The translations under genes and the position numbers were made by a program. Shown piece after piece: positions 36,285 through 44,138 of a DNA stretch of 64,000 nucleotides (its first letter is position 1; each line of letters starts with the position of its first letter). Under the pieces are notes generated by a model, which saw only the letters and a program-made list of their open reading frames with translations, did no database searches and was not told where the DNA came from. The DNA is from Candidatus Leptofilum gracile (lineage in GTDB: Bacteria > Chloroflexota > Anaerolineae > Promineifilales > Promineifilaceae), in NCBI GenBank assembly GCA_016713825.1, contig JADJOJ010000007.1, forward strand, positions 248,001 to 312,000, written 5' to 3'.

Positions 36285-36536
36285 ATGTCACAAGACGATT
36301 TATCAAAACTGGAAATTGCGCAACTAGAAAGCAAGCTCAAAACGGCCCAGGTGCTGCAGCGAACGGTTATCGGCATTTTTGTCGTTATTGTGCTGACCTG
36401 GATAGTTCTGGGGCTTTGGCAAGACAACCTGCCTGTCTTTATCACTACGGTTGTGTTGGGGGTGGTAACAACCGTGCCAGCGAACGCCAACCTGAAAAGA
36501 TTAAAAGCTGAAATAGCCAGGCGTCGTGGCTCTTAA
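36285..36536 (+). CDS. Small two-span membrane protein (83 residues)
   Basis: The 83-residue protein has a hydrophilic, leucine-rich helix (about 1-26, possible coiled coil), two membrane spans (about 29-47 and 50-66) and a basic tail. ATGGAG lies just upstream, giving GGAG five bases before the chosen ATG. No family is recognised. It is bordered on both sides by REP elements, like its neighbours. Confidence 0.6.
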   Translation: MSQDDLSKLEIAQLESKLKTAQVLQRTVIGIFVVIVLTWIVLGLWQDNLPVFITTVVLGVVTTVPANANLKRLKAEIARRRGS

Positions 36537-36545
36537 ACCGCCTGG

Positions 36546-36708
36546 AGACCTGACAGGTTTACTGCCTAATAGTTGGTTCAGACCTGACAGGTTTACTGCC
36601 TGACTTCATGGCAAGATTGGGGCCGGGTTCTGCCTGACCTCATGGCAGAGATCATTTGCTATACTCACTACCTTGATGGCATAGTTGGCTCGTAAACCTG
36701 TCAGGTCT
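36546..36708 (+). repeat. REP composite element E3, upstream of the RAYT gene
   Basis: REP cores at 36546 and 36580 and inverse REP at 36694. Extended -10 TGCTATACT ends at 36665. It directly precedes the transposase gene. Confidence 0.85.
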
Positions 36709-36727
36709 TGAAGAGCAGGAGGGAAAA

Positions 36728-37336
36728 ATGGAAAAGCTCCAGTTTGGGGGCACGTACCACGTGTATAACCGGGGGGTGAACCGCTGCAATTTGTTCTACG
36801 ACAAGGCGAATTATCTTTACTTCATGCGGCTGTTTGCTGACCATATTGCGCCCGTGGTGCAGGTGTTTGCCTACTGTTTGCTGCCCAACCATTTCCACTT
36901 TTTGCTGCGGCTGCTGGAGGCGGACGAGATTCTGGGCCGCTATGACCTGCACGATTATTGGAAGCATGCCCGCGACAATCGGCCGCACCAATATTTTTCC
37001 AACTGCTTCAACGCCTACGCCCGCACGATAAACGATAGCTACGGCCGTTCCGGTTCCCTCTTCCAACGGCCGTTCCGCCGCATACCCGTCACCACCGATG
37101 GCTACTTTCTCACCCTCATCACCTACATCCACCGCAACCCACAAAAGCACGGCCTGGTCGATGATTTCCGCGACTGGCCGTACAGTTCCTACGATGCCAT
37201 TTTGCATGATAAACCGACGCGCGTGGAGAGGACGGCCGTTCTCGATTATTTCGGCAATCAGGTACAATTTCAGGAAGCCCACCAAACCGAGCCAGACGAA
37301 GCAACCTTAGAAAAATGGCTTGGGGAAGATCTTTAG
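36728..37336 (+). CDS. REP-associated tyrosine transposase (RAYT; IS200-like HUH Y1 transposase)
   Basis: The 202-residue protein is a Y1_Tnp-type single-strand DNA transposase of the REP-associated class. The N-terminus GGTYHVYNRGVNR is typical. The metal-binding HUH motif is in LLPNHFHFLL (H55, H57), and the probable catalytic tyrosine is Y133 in LITYIHRNPQKHGLV, the RAYT signature. A good GGAGGG site lies upstream. The gene lies in the middle of about twenty REP copies, confined to roughly 2.2 kb on either side; RAYTs are known to bind and cleave REP hairpins, so these are its likely substrates. The ORF looks intact, with all key residues present. Confidence 0.92.
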   Translation: MEKLQFGGTYHVYNRGVNRCNLFYDKANYLYFMRLFADHIAPVVQVFAYCLLPNHFHFLLRLLEADEILGRYDLHDYWKHARDNRPHQYFSNCFNAYARTINDSYGRSGSLFQRPFRRIPVTTDGYFLTLITYIHRNPQKHGLVDDFRDWPYSSYDAILHDKPTRVERTAVLDYFGNQVQFQEAHQTEPDEATLEKWLGEDL

Positions 37337-37587
37337 AAACCTGACAGGTCTATGCACGATCTATTCCAACCAAGCCATTTGCTAAACAAATCAACTTAAC
37401 GGCAAAATACGTCAATAGACCTGTCAGGTCTACGCACAATCTAACAACCAGGCCACTTGCTAAACAAATCAACTTAATGGCAAAATACGTCAATAGACCT
37501 GTCAGGTCTACGCACAATCTAACAACCAGGCCACTTGCTAAACAAATCAACTTAACGGCAAAATACGTCAATAGACCTGTCAGGTCT
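37336..37587 (+). repeat. REP element E4: 78-bp direct tandem repeats
   Basis: REP cores at 37336, 37417, 37495 and 37573, with 78 bases between the last three. The units share GCTAAACAAATCAACTTAA and GCAAAATACGTCAATA and differ at only a few bases. No unique spacers exist, so it is not a CRISPR array. Confidence 0.85.
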
Positions 37588-37611
37588 ATGCACGATCTAT
37601 TCCAACCAGGC

Positions 37612-37867
37612 CACTTTTGAGCAGAAGCTAGATTGGCCCAAAGCGTTGAAGGATCGGGCAACGGCCGTACGCGCCATTTTGGCCGGGTTCAGCAGTCCGG
37701 TGCCGGTGGCGGAGGTGGCGGGGGGATTTAACGGCCGTACCACCCCCAAACGTCTCACCGAAGTCGGCGAAATCCTGGAAATGCTCGCCGCCCTGGGGCA
37801 GGTGGTGGAGCGTGAGGGGAAATTTGCGCAAACCTGTCAGGTCTACGCGCAACTTCTCCAAACCTGA
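37612..37867 (+). pseudogene. Remnant of a DNA methyltransferase C-terminus (restriction-modification relic)
   Basis: The open frame is bordered on the left by the last 78-bp repeat. It reads FEQKLDWPKALKDRATAVRAILAG ... RLTEVGEILEMLAALGQVVEREGKF, a pattern I recall from the extreme C-terminus of large class I DNA methyltransferases of restriction-modification systems. No start codon with a ribosome-binding site and no catalytic part is present. The frame ends in the stop TGA contributed by a REP (ACCTGACAGG) at 37860. It may therefore be a fragment left after REP-mediated or other deletion. The assignment is tentative. Confidence 0.4.
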
Positions 37868-37954
37868 CAGGTTTACAAAGCAACTCTACAATTAAGTAAC
37901 AATGCAAACCAAAGTAGCTTTATTAAAACGAAACTCCGCAAACCTGTCAGGTTT
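37830..37954 (+). repeat. REP element E5
   Basis: REP cores at 37830, 37860 and 37940. The inner segment (ACAAAG...AAGTAAC...AAAACGAAACT) is homologous to that of E6. Confidence 0.8.
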
Positions 37955-37966
37955 CTCTGGTAAACC

Positions 37967-38545
37967 ATGCTCATCTTCATTGGCGGGGCAGCCCGCACCG
38001 GTAAAGGCATCCTGGCCCGCCGTTTACTCGCTGAAAGGCAGCTTCCCTACCTGAGCCTGGATGTGCTCAAAATGGGTCTCACGCGCGGTCTGCCCGAACT
38101 GGCCATCGATCCAGATGCGGGCAGCGTGCTGGTGGCCCAGCGCCTCTGGCCGCTGGTGCGCGAGATGAGCGTTTCCCTACTCTACGATAAGATCGATTAC
38201 GTCTTTGAAGGCGAACTGCTGCCCCAAGATGTGGCCACCCTCCAGCAAGCGAATCCAGGGCAGGTCTATGGCTGTTTTCTCGGCTACAGCACCATCGCCC
38301 CGGCGCAAAAGCTGCACGAACTGCGCACCTTTGCCGGACATCCCAATGATTGGCCGCAGGAACAGACCGATGCCGCCCTTCTTACCATCATCCAGCGCGA
38401 AATTTCCTTCAGCCAATTTGTGCAAACCGAGTGTGCTCAGTATCATCTGCCCTACTTCGATACCTCGCACCGCTTTGGCCCGGTTCTGGACGAGGTTATC
38501 AACGATATTTATCGAGTTTCTAGACCTGACAGGTTTACAAAGTAA
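37967..38545 (+). CDS. P-loop kinase-like protein (AAA/zeta-toxin-like NTPase)
   Basis: The 192-residue protein begins with the P-loop GGAARTGKG (residues 6-14) and looks like a small kinase of the adenylate-kinase or zeta/chloramphenicol phosphotransferase-like group. DVLKMGLTRG follows at the position where substrate-binding acidic residues lie. No antitoxin-like partner is evident. The last residues (RPDRFTK) and the stop are encoded by a REP copy at 38522, so the natural C-terminus has been replaced or extended by the repeat. No clear ribosome-binding site precedes the ATG, 13 bases after REP element E5. Confidence 0.65.
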   Translation: MLIFIGGAARTGKGILARRLLAERQLPYLSLDVLKMGLTRGLPELAIDPDAGSVLVAQRLWPLVREMSVSLLYDKIDYVFEGELLPQDVATLQQANPGQVYGCFLGYSTIAPAQKLHELRTFAGHPNDWPQEQTDAALLTIIQREISFSQFVQTECAQYHLPYFDTSHRFGPVLDEVINDIYRVSRPDRFTK

Positions 38546-38616
38546 CTTCATGATAAAGTAACGTTGCAATCTAAAGTAGCTTCACTAAAACGAAACTTCG
38601 TAAACCTGTCAGGTCT
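38522..38616 (+). repeat. REP element E6
   Basis: REP at 38522 (inside the upstream coding end) and inverse REP at 38602, with an inner segment matching that of E5. Confidence 0.8.
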
Positions 38617-38629
38617 AAAAGGATAAAAA

Positions 38630-38842
38630 ATGTCAGAAGAAAAAGTACAGGGTCCCGCTTCTTATTTTCCCTCGATTGAGAAGAAATACGGCCGTCCGGT
38701 GGCCCATTGGTTGACGCTGCTGGAAGGTTTACCAGAGATGAAGCATATGGAAATGGTCAACTGGCTCAAAACCGAGCATGGCCTGGGGCACGGCCACGCC
38801 AATGCGCTGGTGGCCTACTTTCGGAGTAAGCCGCAGACCTGA
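38630..38842 (+). CDS. DUF4287 domain protein
   Basis: The 70-residue protein matches the DUF4287 pattern: SYFPSIEKKYGRP, W..LL, K.HMEMVNWLKTEHGLGHGHANALVAYF. The domain is a short helical module found alone or fused to DUF1801/DUF5655-type domains; its function is unknown. The stop codon TGA is supplied by the REP copy that begins at 38835, so the final residues PQT run into the repeat. It has a weak AAAGGA site upstream. Confidence 0.8.
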   Translation: MSEEKVQGPASYFPSIEKKYGRPVAHWLTLLEGLPEMKHMEMVNWLKTEHGLGHGHANALVAYFRSKPQT

Positions 38843-38992
38843 CAGGTTTACGATCGATCTTCATGGCAAAGTACCTTTGCCAAACGAAGGTATTCGCAGA
38901 CCTGACAGGTTTACAATCGATCTTCATGGCAAAGTACTTTTGCTAAACGAAGGTATTTGTTGGCGAATAACGTTCATAAACCTGTCAGGTCT
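38835..38992 (+). repeat. REP element E7
   Basis: REP cores at 38835 and 38898 and inverse REP at 38978. Two 63-base units share ATCGATCTTCATGGCAAAGTA. It ends at the stop of the convergent trxB gene. Confidence 0.8.
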
Positions 38993-38994
38993 AA

Positions 38995-39981
38995 CTACCC
39001 CCAATCGACGACGGCTTTTTTACGGCCGTTTACAACCTTATCCGCCGCCACGGCCGCAATGACCCCATCAGAAGCAGCCACCACGGCCTGTTTGATGTGG
39101 GTACAAAGCAAATCCCCCACGGCAAACACGCCCGGCATGGAGGTTTGCATCTCGCTATCTACCACCAGGCAGCCTTCGGCCGTGGTGGCCAACTGCCCCA
39201 TCAAATAATCGGTAATGGGCTGGCTGCCTTGCAGGTAGACAAAGGCACCGGTCACCGGCAGCGCCTCTGGTTCCCCTTTGCGCGGGTGAATGAGGATGTT
39301 TTCAACACGGCCGTTTCCCACAATCTCCTTCAGCCGCGTCGCCAAACGCACGTTCACCTTAGGATTCTCCGCCACCTCGTGCGCCAATATGTCACGTGCC
39401 TTTAGCTCCGGCGTGGGCACAATCAGGTGTACCGTTTTGGCATACTTCGTCAAGAAAAGCGCCTCTTCCAACGCTTCATCATTGTTGCCCACCACCGCCA
39501 CATCCTGATCGCGGAAAAACGCGCCATCACAGGTGGCGCAGTAGCTCACACCCCGCCCCAAAAGTTCTTCTTCCCCCTTCACCGTGCTGGTGCGGCCCAT
39601 CGCCCCGGTGGCCAGAATAATCACCCTGGCCCGGTAGTTGCCCGTTCCGGCGATGATTTCCTTCTGCTCCCCATCAATCATCATGCCCACCACCTTGTCG
39701 GTGATAAACGTCGCGCCAAACGATTCCGCCTGCTCGCGCATGATCTCTACCAATTTGGCCCCGCTGATCGGCCCCGGCACGCCTGGATAGTTGCTAATTT
39801 TGCTCGTCACGCCCAAAGCGCCAGCCGTCAGCCCCTTGTCGATGACCAGCGTGCGCAGCTCTGACCGCGCCGTGTAAATGGCCGCCGACGCCCCCGCTGG
39901 CCCGCCACCGATGATAATCACATCGTAATCATTCGCCTGGTTGTCTAGCGAAAATCCGTTCATGTTTAACTCAAACGTCAT
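38995..39981 (-). CDS. trxB: Thioredoxin-disulfide reductase
   Basis: The 328-residue FAD/NADPH oxidoreductase has the FAD-binding GGGPAGASAAIYTARS (about 25-40), the redox-active pair C148/C151 in YCATCDGAFF, an NADPH-binding segment around VVGNNDEALEEALFL and the C-terminal FAD motif GVFAVGDLL. The canonical NADPH glycine motif GGGDSA is replaced by GNNDEA, so cofactor preference may differ from classic TrxR. AGAGGA lies eight bases before the ATG. It follows, on the same strand, the double-CxxC disulfide oxidoreductase, its likely partner, as often seen for PDO/thioredoxin pairs. Confidence 0.88.
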   Translation of the reverse strand: MTFELNMNGFSLDNQANDYDVIIIGGGPAGASAAIYTARSELRTLVIDKGLTAGALGVTSKISNYPGVPGPISGAKLVEIMREQAESFGATFITDKVVGMMIDGEQKEIIAGTGNYRARVIILATGAMGRTSTVKGEEELLGRGVSYCATCDGAFFRDQDVAVVGNNDEALEEALFLTKYAKTVHLIVPTPELKARDILAHEVAENPKVNVRLATRLKEIVGNGRVENILIHPRKGEPEALPVTGAFVYLQGSQPITDYLMGQLATTAEGCLVVDSEMQTSMPGVFAVGDLLCTHIKQAVVAASDGVIAAVAADKVVNGRKKAVVDWG

Positions 39982-40060
39982 AGCAATCCTCTTCTCGTTA
40001 CTCGCATGCTAGATTGGGCCAATCTTGTTGTAGTTTAAGTAAATAATCGCGTAACGCTGT

Positions 40061-40109
40061 GGCCGGTCTCCTGACCGCGCCACCAGCCGGCACGGTCAGG
40101 AGACCGGCC
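40061..40109. repeat. Intergenic palindrome with perfect 17-bp arms
   Basis: GGCCGGTCTCCTGACCG and CGGTCAGGAGACCGGCC enclose a 15-base loop. The right half with GGAGCAC downstream is repeated in degraded form at 47763-47794, so this is a dispersed family. Confidence 0.75.
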
Positions 40110-40176
40110 GGAGCACATTACCTGATTTATTTTTTTATTCACAAGAAGATTGGCCCAATCTCCGCCATTCAAAACC

Positions 40177-40839
40177 TTACGCCGCCACAGCCACAGCTTC
40201 TTTTAGCTTGTCCAGCAGCAGCATCTCGGGCGCGGCCCCTTCCTGGAAGATGGTCTCGTTGATCACCGTGCGCGGCACGCCCATGACCTGATATTTGTTG
40301 GAAAGCTGCGGGAATTCGGTCGCTTCCACCATGTCTGCCTGCACCATGTCGCTGGCCAGGGCCAGTTTGTGGGCCAGCAAAACCGCCTGGGGGCAATATG
40401 GGCAGGTTGGCGTCACAAACACCTGCAAATGCACCGGCGTTTCCAGCTTGGCCAGCCAGTCGGTCATCTCTTTAGACAGCTGCGGATCGCCTTCGCTGAC
40501 CATCATCACGTCGTGAATGAGCGAGCTAAATTCGTAGCCAGAGGGGATGCCGTAGTAGCGAATGCCATAATCTTTGCCCGCTTCACCGCCTGCCAAAATG
40601 ACGGTGGCCGGAATTTTGTCTACGCCATACTGCTGGGCCAGGTCGCTGTCGGCCACAAAATCGTACACTTCCAGGCTGATTTTGTCGGACAGGGCAGACA
40701 GTTCTTCGGCAATTTGGCGGGTTTCTTTACAATATTGGCACTCAAATTCCTGGGTGAACACAACCATTTTGACTGGCTTGTTCATTGCCTGGAACATCTC
40801 GGTGATTTGTTTGCGGGTATCTTTATCTAATAATGACAT
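40177..40839 (-). CDS. Protein disulfide oxidoreductase with two thioredoxin folds (PDO/glutaredoxin-like)
   Basis: The 220-residue protein has two tandem thioredoxin-like folds, each with a CxxC site: CQYC at 34-37 and CPYC at 146-149. A cis-proline region occurs in both halves (KIPATVIL and GVPRTVIN). This is the PDO architecture known from archaea and thermophilic bacteria, which serves as an electron acceptor of thioredoxin reductase. AGGAGA seven bases upstream fixes the start at 40839, not the in-frame codon eight residues earlier. The trxB gene downstream on the same strand supports a reductase-PDO pathway in the cytoplasm. Confidence 0.85.
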   Translation of the reverse strand: MSLLDKDTRKQITEMFQAMNKPVKMVVFTQEFECQYCKETRQIAEELSALSDKISLEVYDFVADSDLAQQYGVDKIPATVILAGGEAGKDYGIRYYGIPSGYEFSSLIHDVMMVSEGDPQLSKEMTDWLAKLETPVHLQVFVTPTCPYCPQAVLLAHKLALASDMVQADMVEATEFPQLSNKYQVMGVPRTVINETIFQEGAAPEMLLLDKLKEAVAVAA

Positions 40840-41175
40840 GATGGTCTCCTCATTTTTTGCCACAGTGATCGCGGAGGATTTTGAGAATTTGGGAATACCC
40901 TCTGACCCCTGGGCAACATTGGTAACTTTTTATGTGCTTCGTTGGGTTAGATGCAGCCAGTTACAAAAGGTGACATCTATTTTTCGTTAGAATTTGCTGG
41001 GGTTTCGGTATGCGGTGGGCGGCATTGCGGAAAATGTGCGGGAATTTCGGGCCAGAGGGGGTGAGGTATCTGTGGGGGGCGGAAACGGCCGTTCCTTTTC
41101 CACTACACACCGTTTTCTCGTATACTTCTGCTAATCTTGCAGCCCATAACAAGCCCAGGCAAACGGAGAAAAGCT
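40840..41175 (+). promoter_or_regulatory. Divergent intergenic region with candidate promoter for the PAS sensor gene
   Basis: TTCCAC (41098-41103), a 17-base spacer and TATACT (41121-41126) lie about 50 bases before the ATG at 41176. ACGGCCGT lies just upstream at 41086. No gene is seen in the 336 bases. Confidence 0.4.
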
Positions 41176-42462
41176 ATGATGCTTTCCATGCAGTGGCAAG
41201 TCCTTTACATTCTTTCCATTATCGTCACCCTCTTTTTGATGATCACGCTCCAATTTTATGCCCTGCGCCTGCGGCATGTATCGGAAGCCGGGCTTTTTGC
41301 TGCCTTCATGGTGCCTGCCATTTGCTGGTCCATCACCGTGGGTATTATGGCTCTGGCTCCCCCCGAAACAGGCCATATCTGGCTCAATATCAAATATTTC
41401 TGGATAGCCATCACGCCGGTGGCGCTGCTGCTGTTTATACTGCGCTATACCAACCGAGAGCGCTGGCTCAACAAAAAGGTGATCGCCGCCCTGCTTCTCA
41501 TTCCCAGCCTCACCCAAATTGTGGTTTGGACCAACAGCCAGCATAGCCTGATGATTCGCAATCTCCAGTTTGCGCAGTCTGGCATTCTTACCTATACGCC
41601 GCCGCTTACCTTTGGCCCGTATTACTGGATTCACACCGGATATAGTTATTTTTTAACCTTGCTGAGCATCGTTCTGGTGGTAGAAACGCTCATTCGCGGT
41701 TCTTATCTTCACCGGCGGCAAGGCATCTTCCTCACGGCTGCCATTCTTTTCCCGCTGGTGGGCAACATTTTGCTCATTTCTGGCATTGCCCCGCGTGAAA
41801 TTGACCCAATGCCCTTTGCCCTGCTGTTCACCAGCCTGCTGCTTTGGTGGAGCGTGTATCGTTACTATTTGCTCGACCTCTCGCCGGTGGCCAGGAACAT
41901 TTTTGTAGACATTATGCCCAACGGCATGCTGGCGATTGATGGCCGAGGGCGCATCATCGACATCAACCGGTCGATGTTAGAGATGATGGGGGCGCGGCAA
42001 GAGGAGGTGGTGGGACGGCCGTTTACCGAAGTGCTAAAACCGTGGCAAGAGATCGTAGAAAATTTTCGGGACGATATCCAACTCGTCACAGAGATTACCA
42101 TTCGCGAACGGCAGTTTGACCTGCAAATCAGGCCATTGGCCAACCAGCAGGGTGCCCTGCAAGGCCGGATCATCCTTTTGCACGATATTTCCCAACGCAA
42201 AAAGATGGCCGAGGAACGCGAGCAGCTAATCGGTTCACTTCAGGACGCGTTGTCTCAGGTAAAACAGCTCAGCGGCCTGCTGCCGATTTGCGCCAGCTGC
42301 AAAAAAATCCGGGATGACCAGGGGTATTGGCAAGATGTGGCTGTCTACATTCGCGACCATTCGGAAGCCGAGTTTAGCCACGGCATGTGCCCCGACTGTG
42401 CCCAGGACCTGTATTCACAAATTGCCCAAAAACGCAAAGAAAAAGAGGGCAACGCGCAATGA
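41176..42462 (+). CDS. 7TM (HisKA_7TM-type) sensor with PAS domain and C-terminal cysteine motif, no kinase domain
   Basis: The 428-residue protein has seven or eight membrane spans in the first 215 residues, like the N-terminal 7TM sensor region of some histidine kinases. A PAS domain (about 235-350) follows, starting DIMPNGMLAIDGRGRIIDINRSMLEMMG, then a short coiled coil. The C-terminal motif LLPICASCKKIRDDQGYWQ ... HGMCPDC occurs at the end of many signalling proteins and may bind metal. There is no histidine-kinase, GGDEF or other output domain. GGAG seven bases upstream supports the start. It overlaps the next gene by four bases. Confidence 0.75.
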   Translation: MMLSMQWQVLYILSIIVTLFLMITLQFYALRLRHVSEAGLFAAFMVPAICWSITVGIMALAPPETGHIWLNIKYFWIAITPVALLLFILRYTNRERWLNKKVIAALLLIPSLTQIVVWTNSQHSLMIRNLQFAQSGILTYTPPLTFGPYYWIHTGYSYFLTLLSIVLVVETLIRGSYLHRRQGIFLTAAILFPLVGNILLISGIAPREIDPMPFALLFTSLLLWWSVYRYYLLDLSPVARNIFVDIMPNGMLAIDGRGRIIDINRSMLEMMGARQEEVVGRPFTEVLKPWQEIVENFRDDIQLVTEITIRERQFDLQIRPLANQQGALQGRIILLHDISQRKKMAEEREQLIGSLQDALSQVKQLSGLLPICASCKKIRDDQGYWQDVAVYIRDHSEAEFSHGMCPDCAQDLYSQIAQKRKEKEGNAQ

Positions 42463-44129
42463 ACGAACAAGTGGATCTGGAAGAGTTGGCCCCCTGGCTG
42501 GTTTTTGCCATCACCCTGGTGGGCGGCGGGCTGCGCCTGCTGCTGCTGCGCACCAAAGGGTTGTGGTTGGATGAAACGTTTAGCATTTGGCTGGCCAATC
42601 AATCAATCCCGGATTTGCTGGATTGGGTTAGCAAAATCGATCAGCATCCGCCCCTCTATTACCTTTTGCTGCACTTTTGGATAGGTCGTTTTGGCGATCT
42701 ACCCTACTTTACGCGCCTGCTGTCGGCGCTGTTGGGCGCTGGCACCATTCCGCTAATTTACCTGATTGGCAAACGGCTGTCTGGCGCGGTGGTAGGTTTG
42801 GCAGCGGCCGTTTTCCTGGCGCTCTCACCCTTTCACATCTACTTTGCCCAGGAAACCCGCATGTACACCTTGCTAACGTTTAATGCGGCCGTGGCGCTTT
42901 ACGCATTGGCCCGGCTGCTTACGGACGAACGGGTGGTTCAGCCCATCGGCAGCCAGTTACGGGAATATGTACGCGCCTGGCGCTCCCCAGAGCCAATTGG
43001 GCCGGCGCACGAAGATGAATTTAGCTACAGTCGAATCTACCGCGATAAGCCGGGCTGGCGCGGCTGGATCGCCCGCCACAACTGGCTGCCGCTCCGGGCA
43101 ATCGAGACAGACCTGGCGTGGATCGGTTTTATCCTTTTCACAGCCGCTACGATGTTGAGCCATAATACGGCCGTACTCCTCCCCCTCACCGCCAACATCT
43201 TCGTTCTGGCACTCATCCGCCTACGCAAACAAAACAGCAGTTTGCACGCCCCCTCGCTCGGCAGCTGGGTGAAAGCCCAAATTGGCATCCTCCTGCTCTG
43301 GAGCCCCTGGCTCAGCCCCTTCATCAACCAGGTCCGCAGCGTCGATCAGCGATTCTGGATACCAGAACCAACCGGGGCGATCGTTATGCAGACGTTCAAA
43401 ACCTTTTTGAATGCCTCTGCGCCGATGGCCCCAGGCCAGGCTATCGTCATCTGGAGCGGGTACGCGTTGGTGCTCGGTTTTGGGCTGCTGCATTTACGCA
43501 AAAAGCCGTCGCGGCTTTTGCTGCTGCTAACGCTGTTCGCCTTGCCAGTTCTGGGGGAACTGCTGGTGAGCCTCCGGCGGCCCATTTTTTACGACCGCAC
43601 CCTGCTCTGGACAACAATCCCCCTGTTCCTCCTTTTGGCCGCAGGTGTGGCCCAATTCCGGTACCGCTTTTTAATGCTGCTGGTGCTGGGGGGGCTGGGA
43701 ACGCTTAACCTGTTTGCCGTCAGCGACTATTACCGGTTTTTCCAAAAGGAGGATTGGGAAACGGCCGCTGGCTACGTGGCCTTGTACGCCGAACCGGGCG
43801 ACCTCGTCCTGTTCAACTCCAACTTTGTCGTTATCCCCTTCAACTATTTTTTTGAAGCGTACGAAAATCTGTACGACATCCGAGTAAACAAACAAGGCGT
43901 GCCGCGAGATCTGTTCGACGATGCTGTTTTAGAACCATTGATGACCGAAAGCGACATCCCAGAGTTGCTGTCGCTGCTGAATGGGCAAGATAGAGTCTGG
44001 CTGGTCTACAGCCACGCATCGTACACCGATCCAACCGGCCTCATCCCGCAGACGCTGGCATCACAACGGGAACTGATCCAGCAGCGCGATTTTTATGGCG
44101 GGCAGGTGCGTTTGTACGGCCTTCCCTAA
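42459..44129 (+). CDS. Integral membrane glycosyltransferase, GT39/ArnT-like
   Basis: The 556-residue protein has about ten to twelve membrane spans. The first external loop carries LWLDETFSIWLANQS, with the acidic residue expected for GT39/ArnT/PMT-type enzymes, followed by QHPPLYYLLLHFW and AQETRMYTLL, both typical of the family. Such enzymes transfer a sugar from a polyprenyl-phosphate carrier to proteins or lipids outside the membrane. The ATG overlaps the stop of the PAS sensor gene (ATGA), so the two are co-translated. Only nine bases separate its stop from the convergent methyltransferase gene. Acceptor and sugar are unknown. Confidence 0.82.
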   Translation: MNEQVDLEELAPWLVFAITLVGGGLRLLLLRTKGLWLDETFSIWLANQSIPDLLDWVSKIDQHPPLYYLLLHFWIGRFGDLPYFTRLLSALLGAGTIPLIYLIGKRLSGAVVGLAAAVFLALSPFHIYFAQETRMYTLLTFNAAVALYALARLLTDERVVQPIGSQLREYVRAWRSPEPIGPAHEDEFSYSRIYRDKPGWRGWIARHNWLPLRAIETDLAWIGFILFTAATMLSHNTAVLLPLTANIFVLALIRLRKQNSSLHAPSLGSWVKAQIGILLLWSPWLSPFINQVRSVDQRFWIPEPTGAIVMQTFKTFLNASAPMAPGQAIVIWSGYALVLGFGLLHLRKKPSRLLLLLTLFALPVLGELLVSLRRPIFYDRTLLWTTIPLFLLLAAGVAQFRYRFLMLLVLGGLGTLNLFAVSDYYRFFQKEDWETAAGYVALYAEPGDLVLFNSNFVVIPFNYFFEAYENLYDIRVNKQGVPRDLFDDAVLEPLMTESDIPELLSLLNGQDRVWLVYSHASYTDPTGLIPQTLASQRELIQQRDFYGGQVRLYGLP

Positions 44130-44138
44130 AGCTGTTTG

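Noticed and set aside
37336..37587. Regularly spaced repeats resembling a CRISPR array
   Set aside because: The units are 78 bp and almost identical along their whole length, without unique spacers, and no cas genes are nearby; they are REP tandem duplications.
34532..38992. Integron gene-cassette array with attC sites
   Set aside because: No tyrosine integrase gene is present, and the repeats lack the GTTRRRY/RYYYAAC core sites; the only recombinase-like gene is an HUH RAYT.
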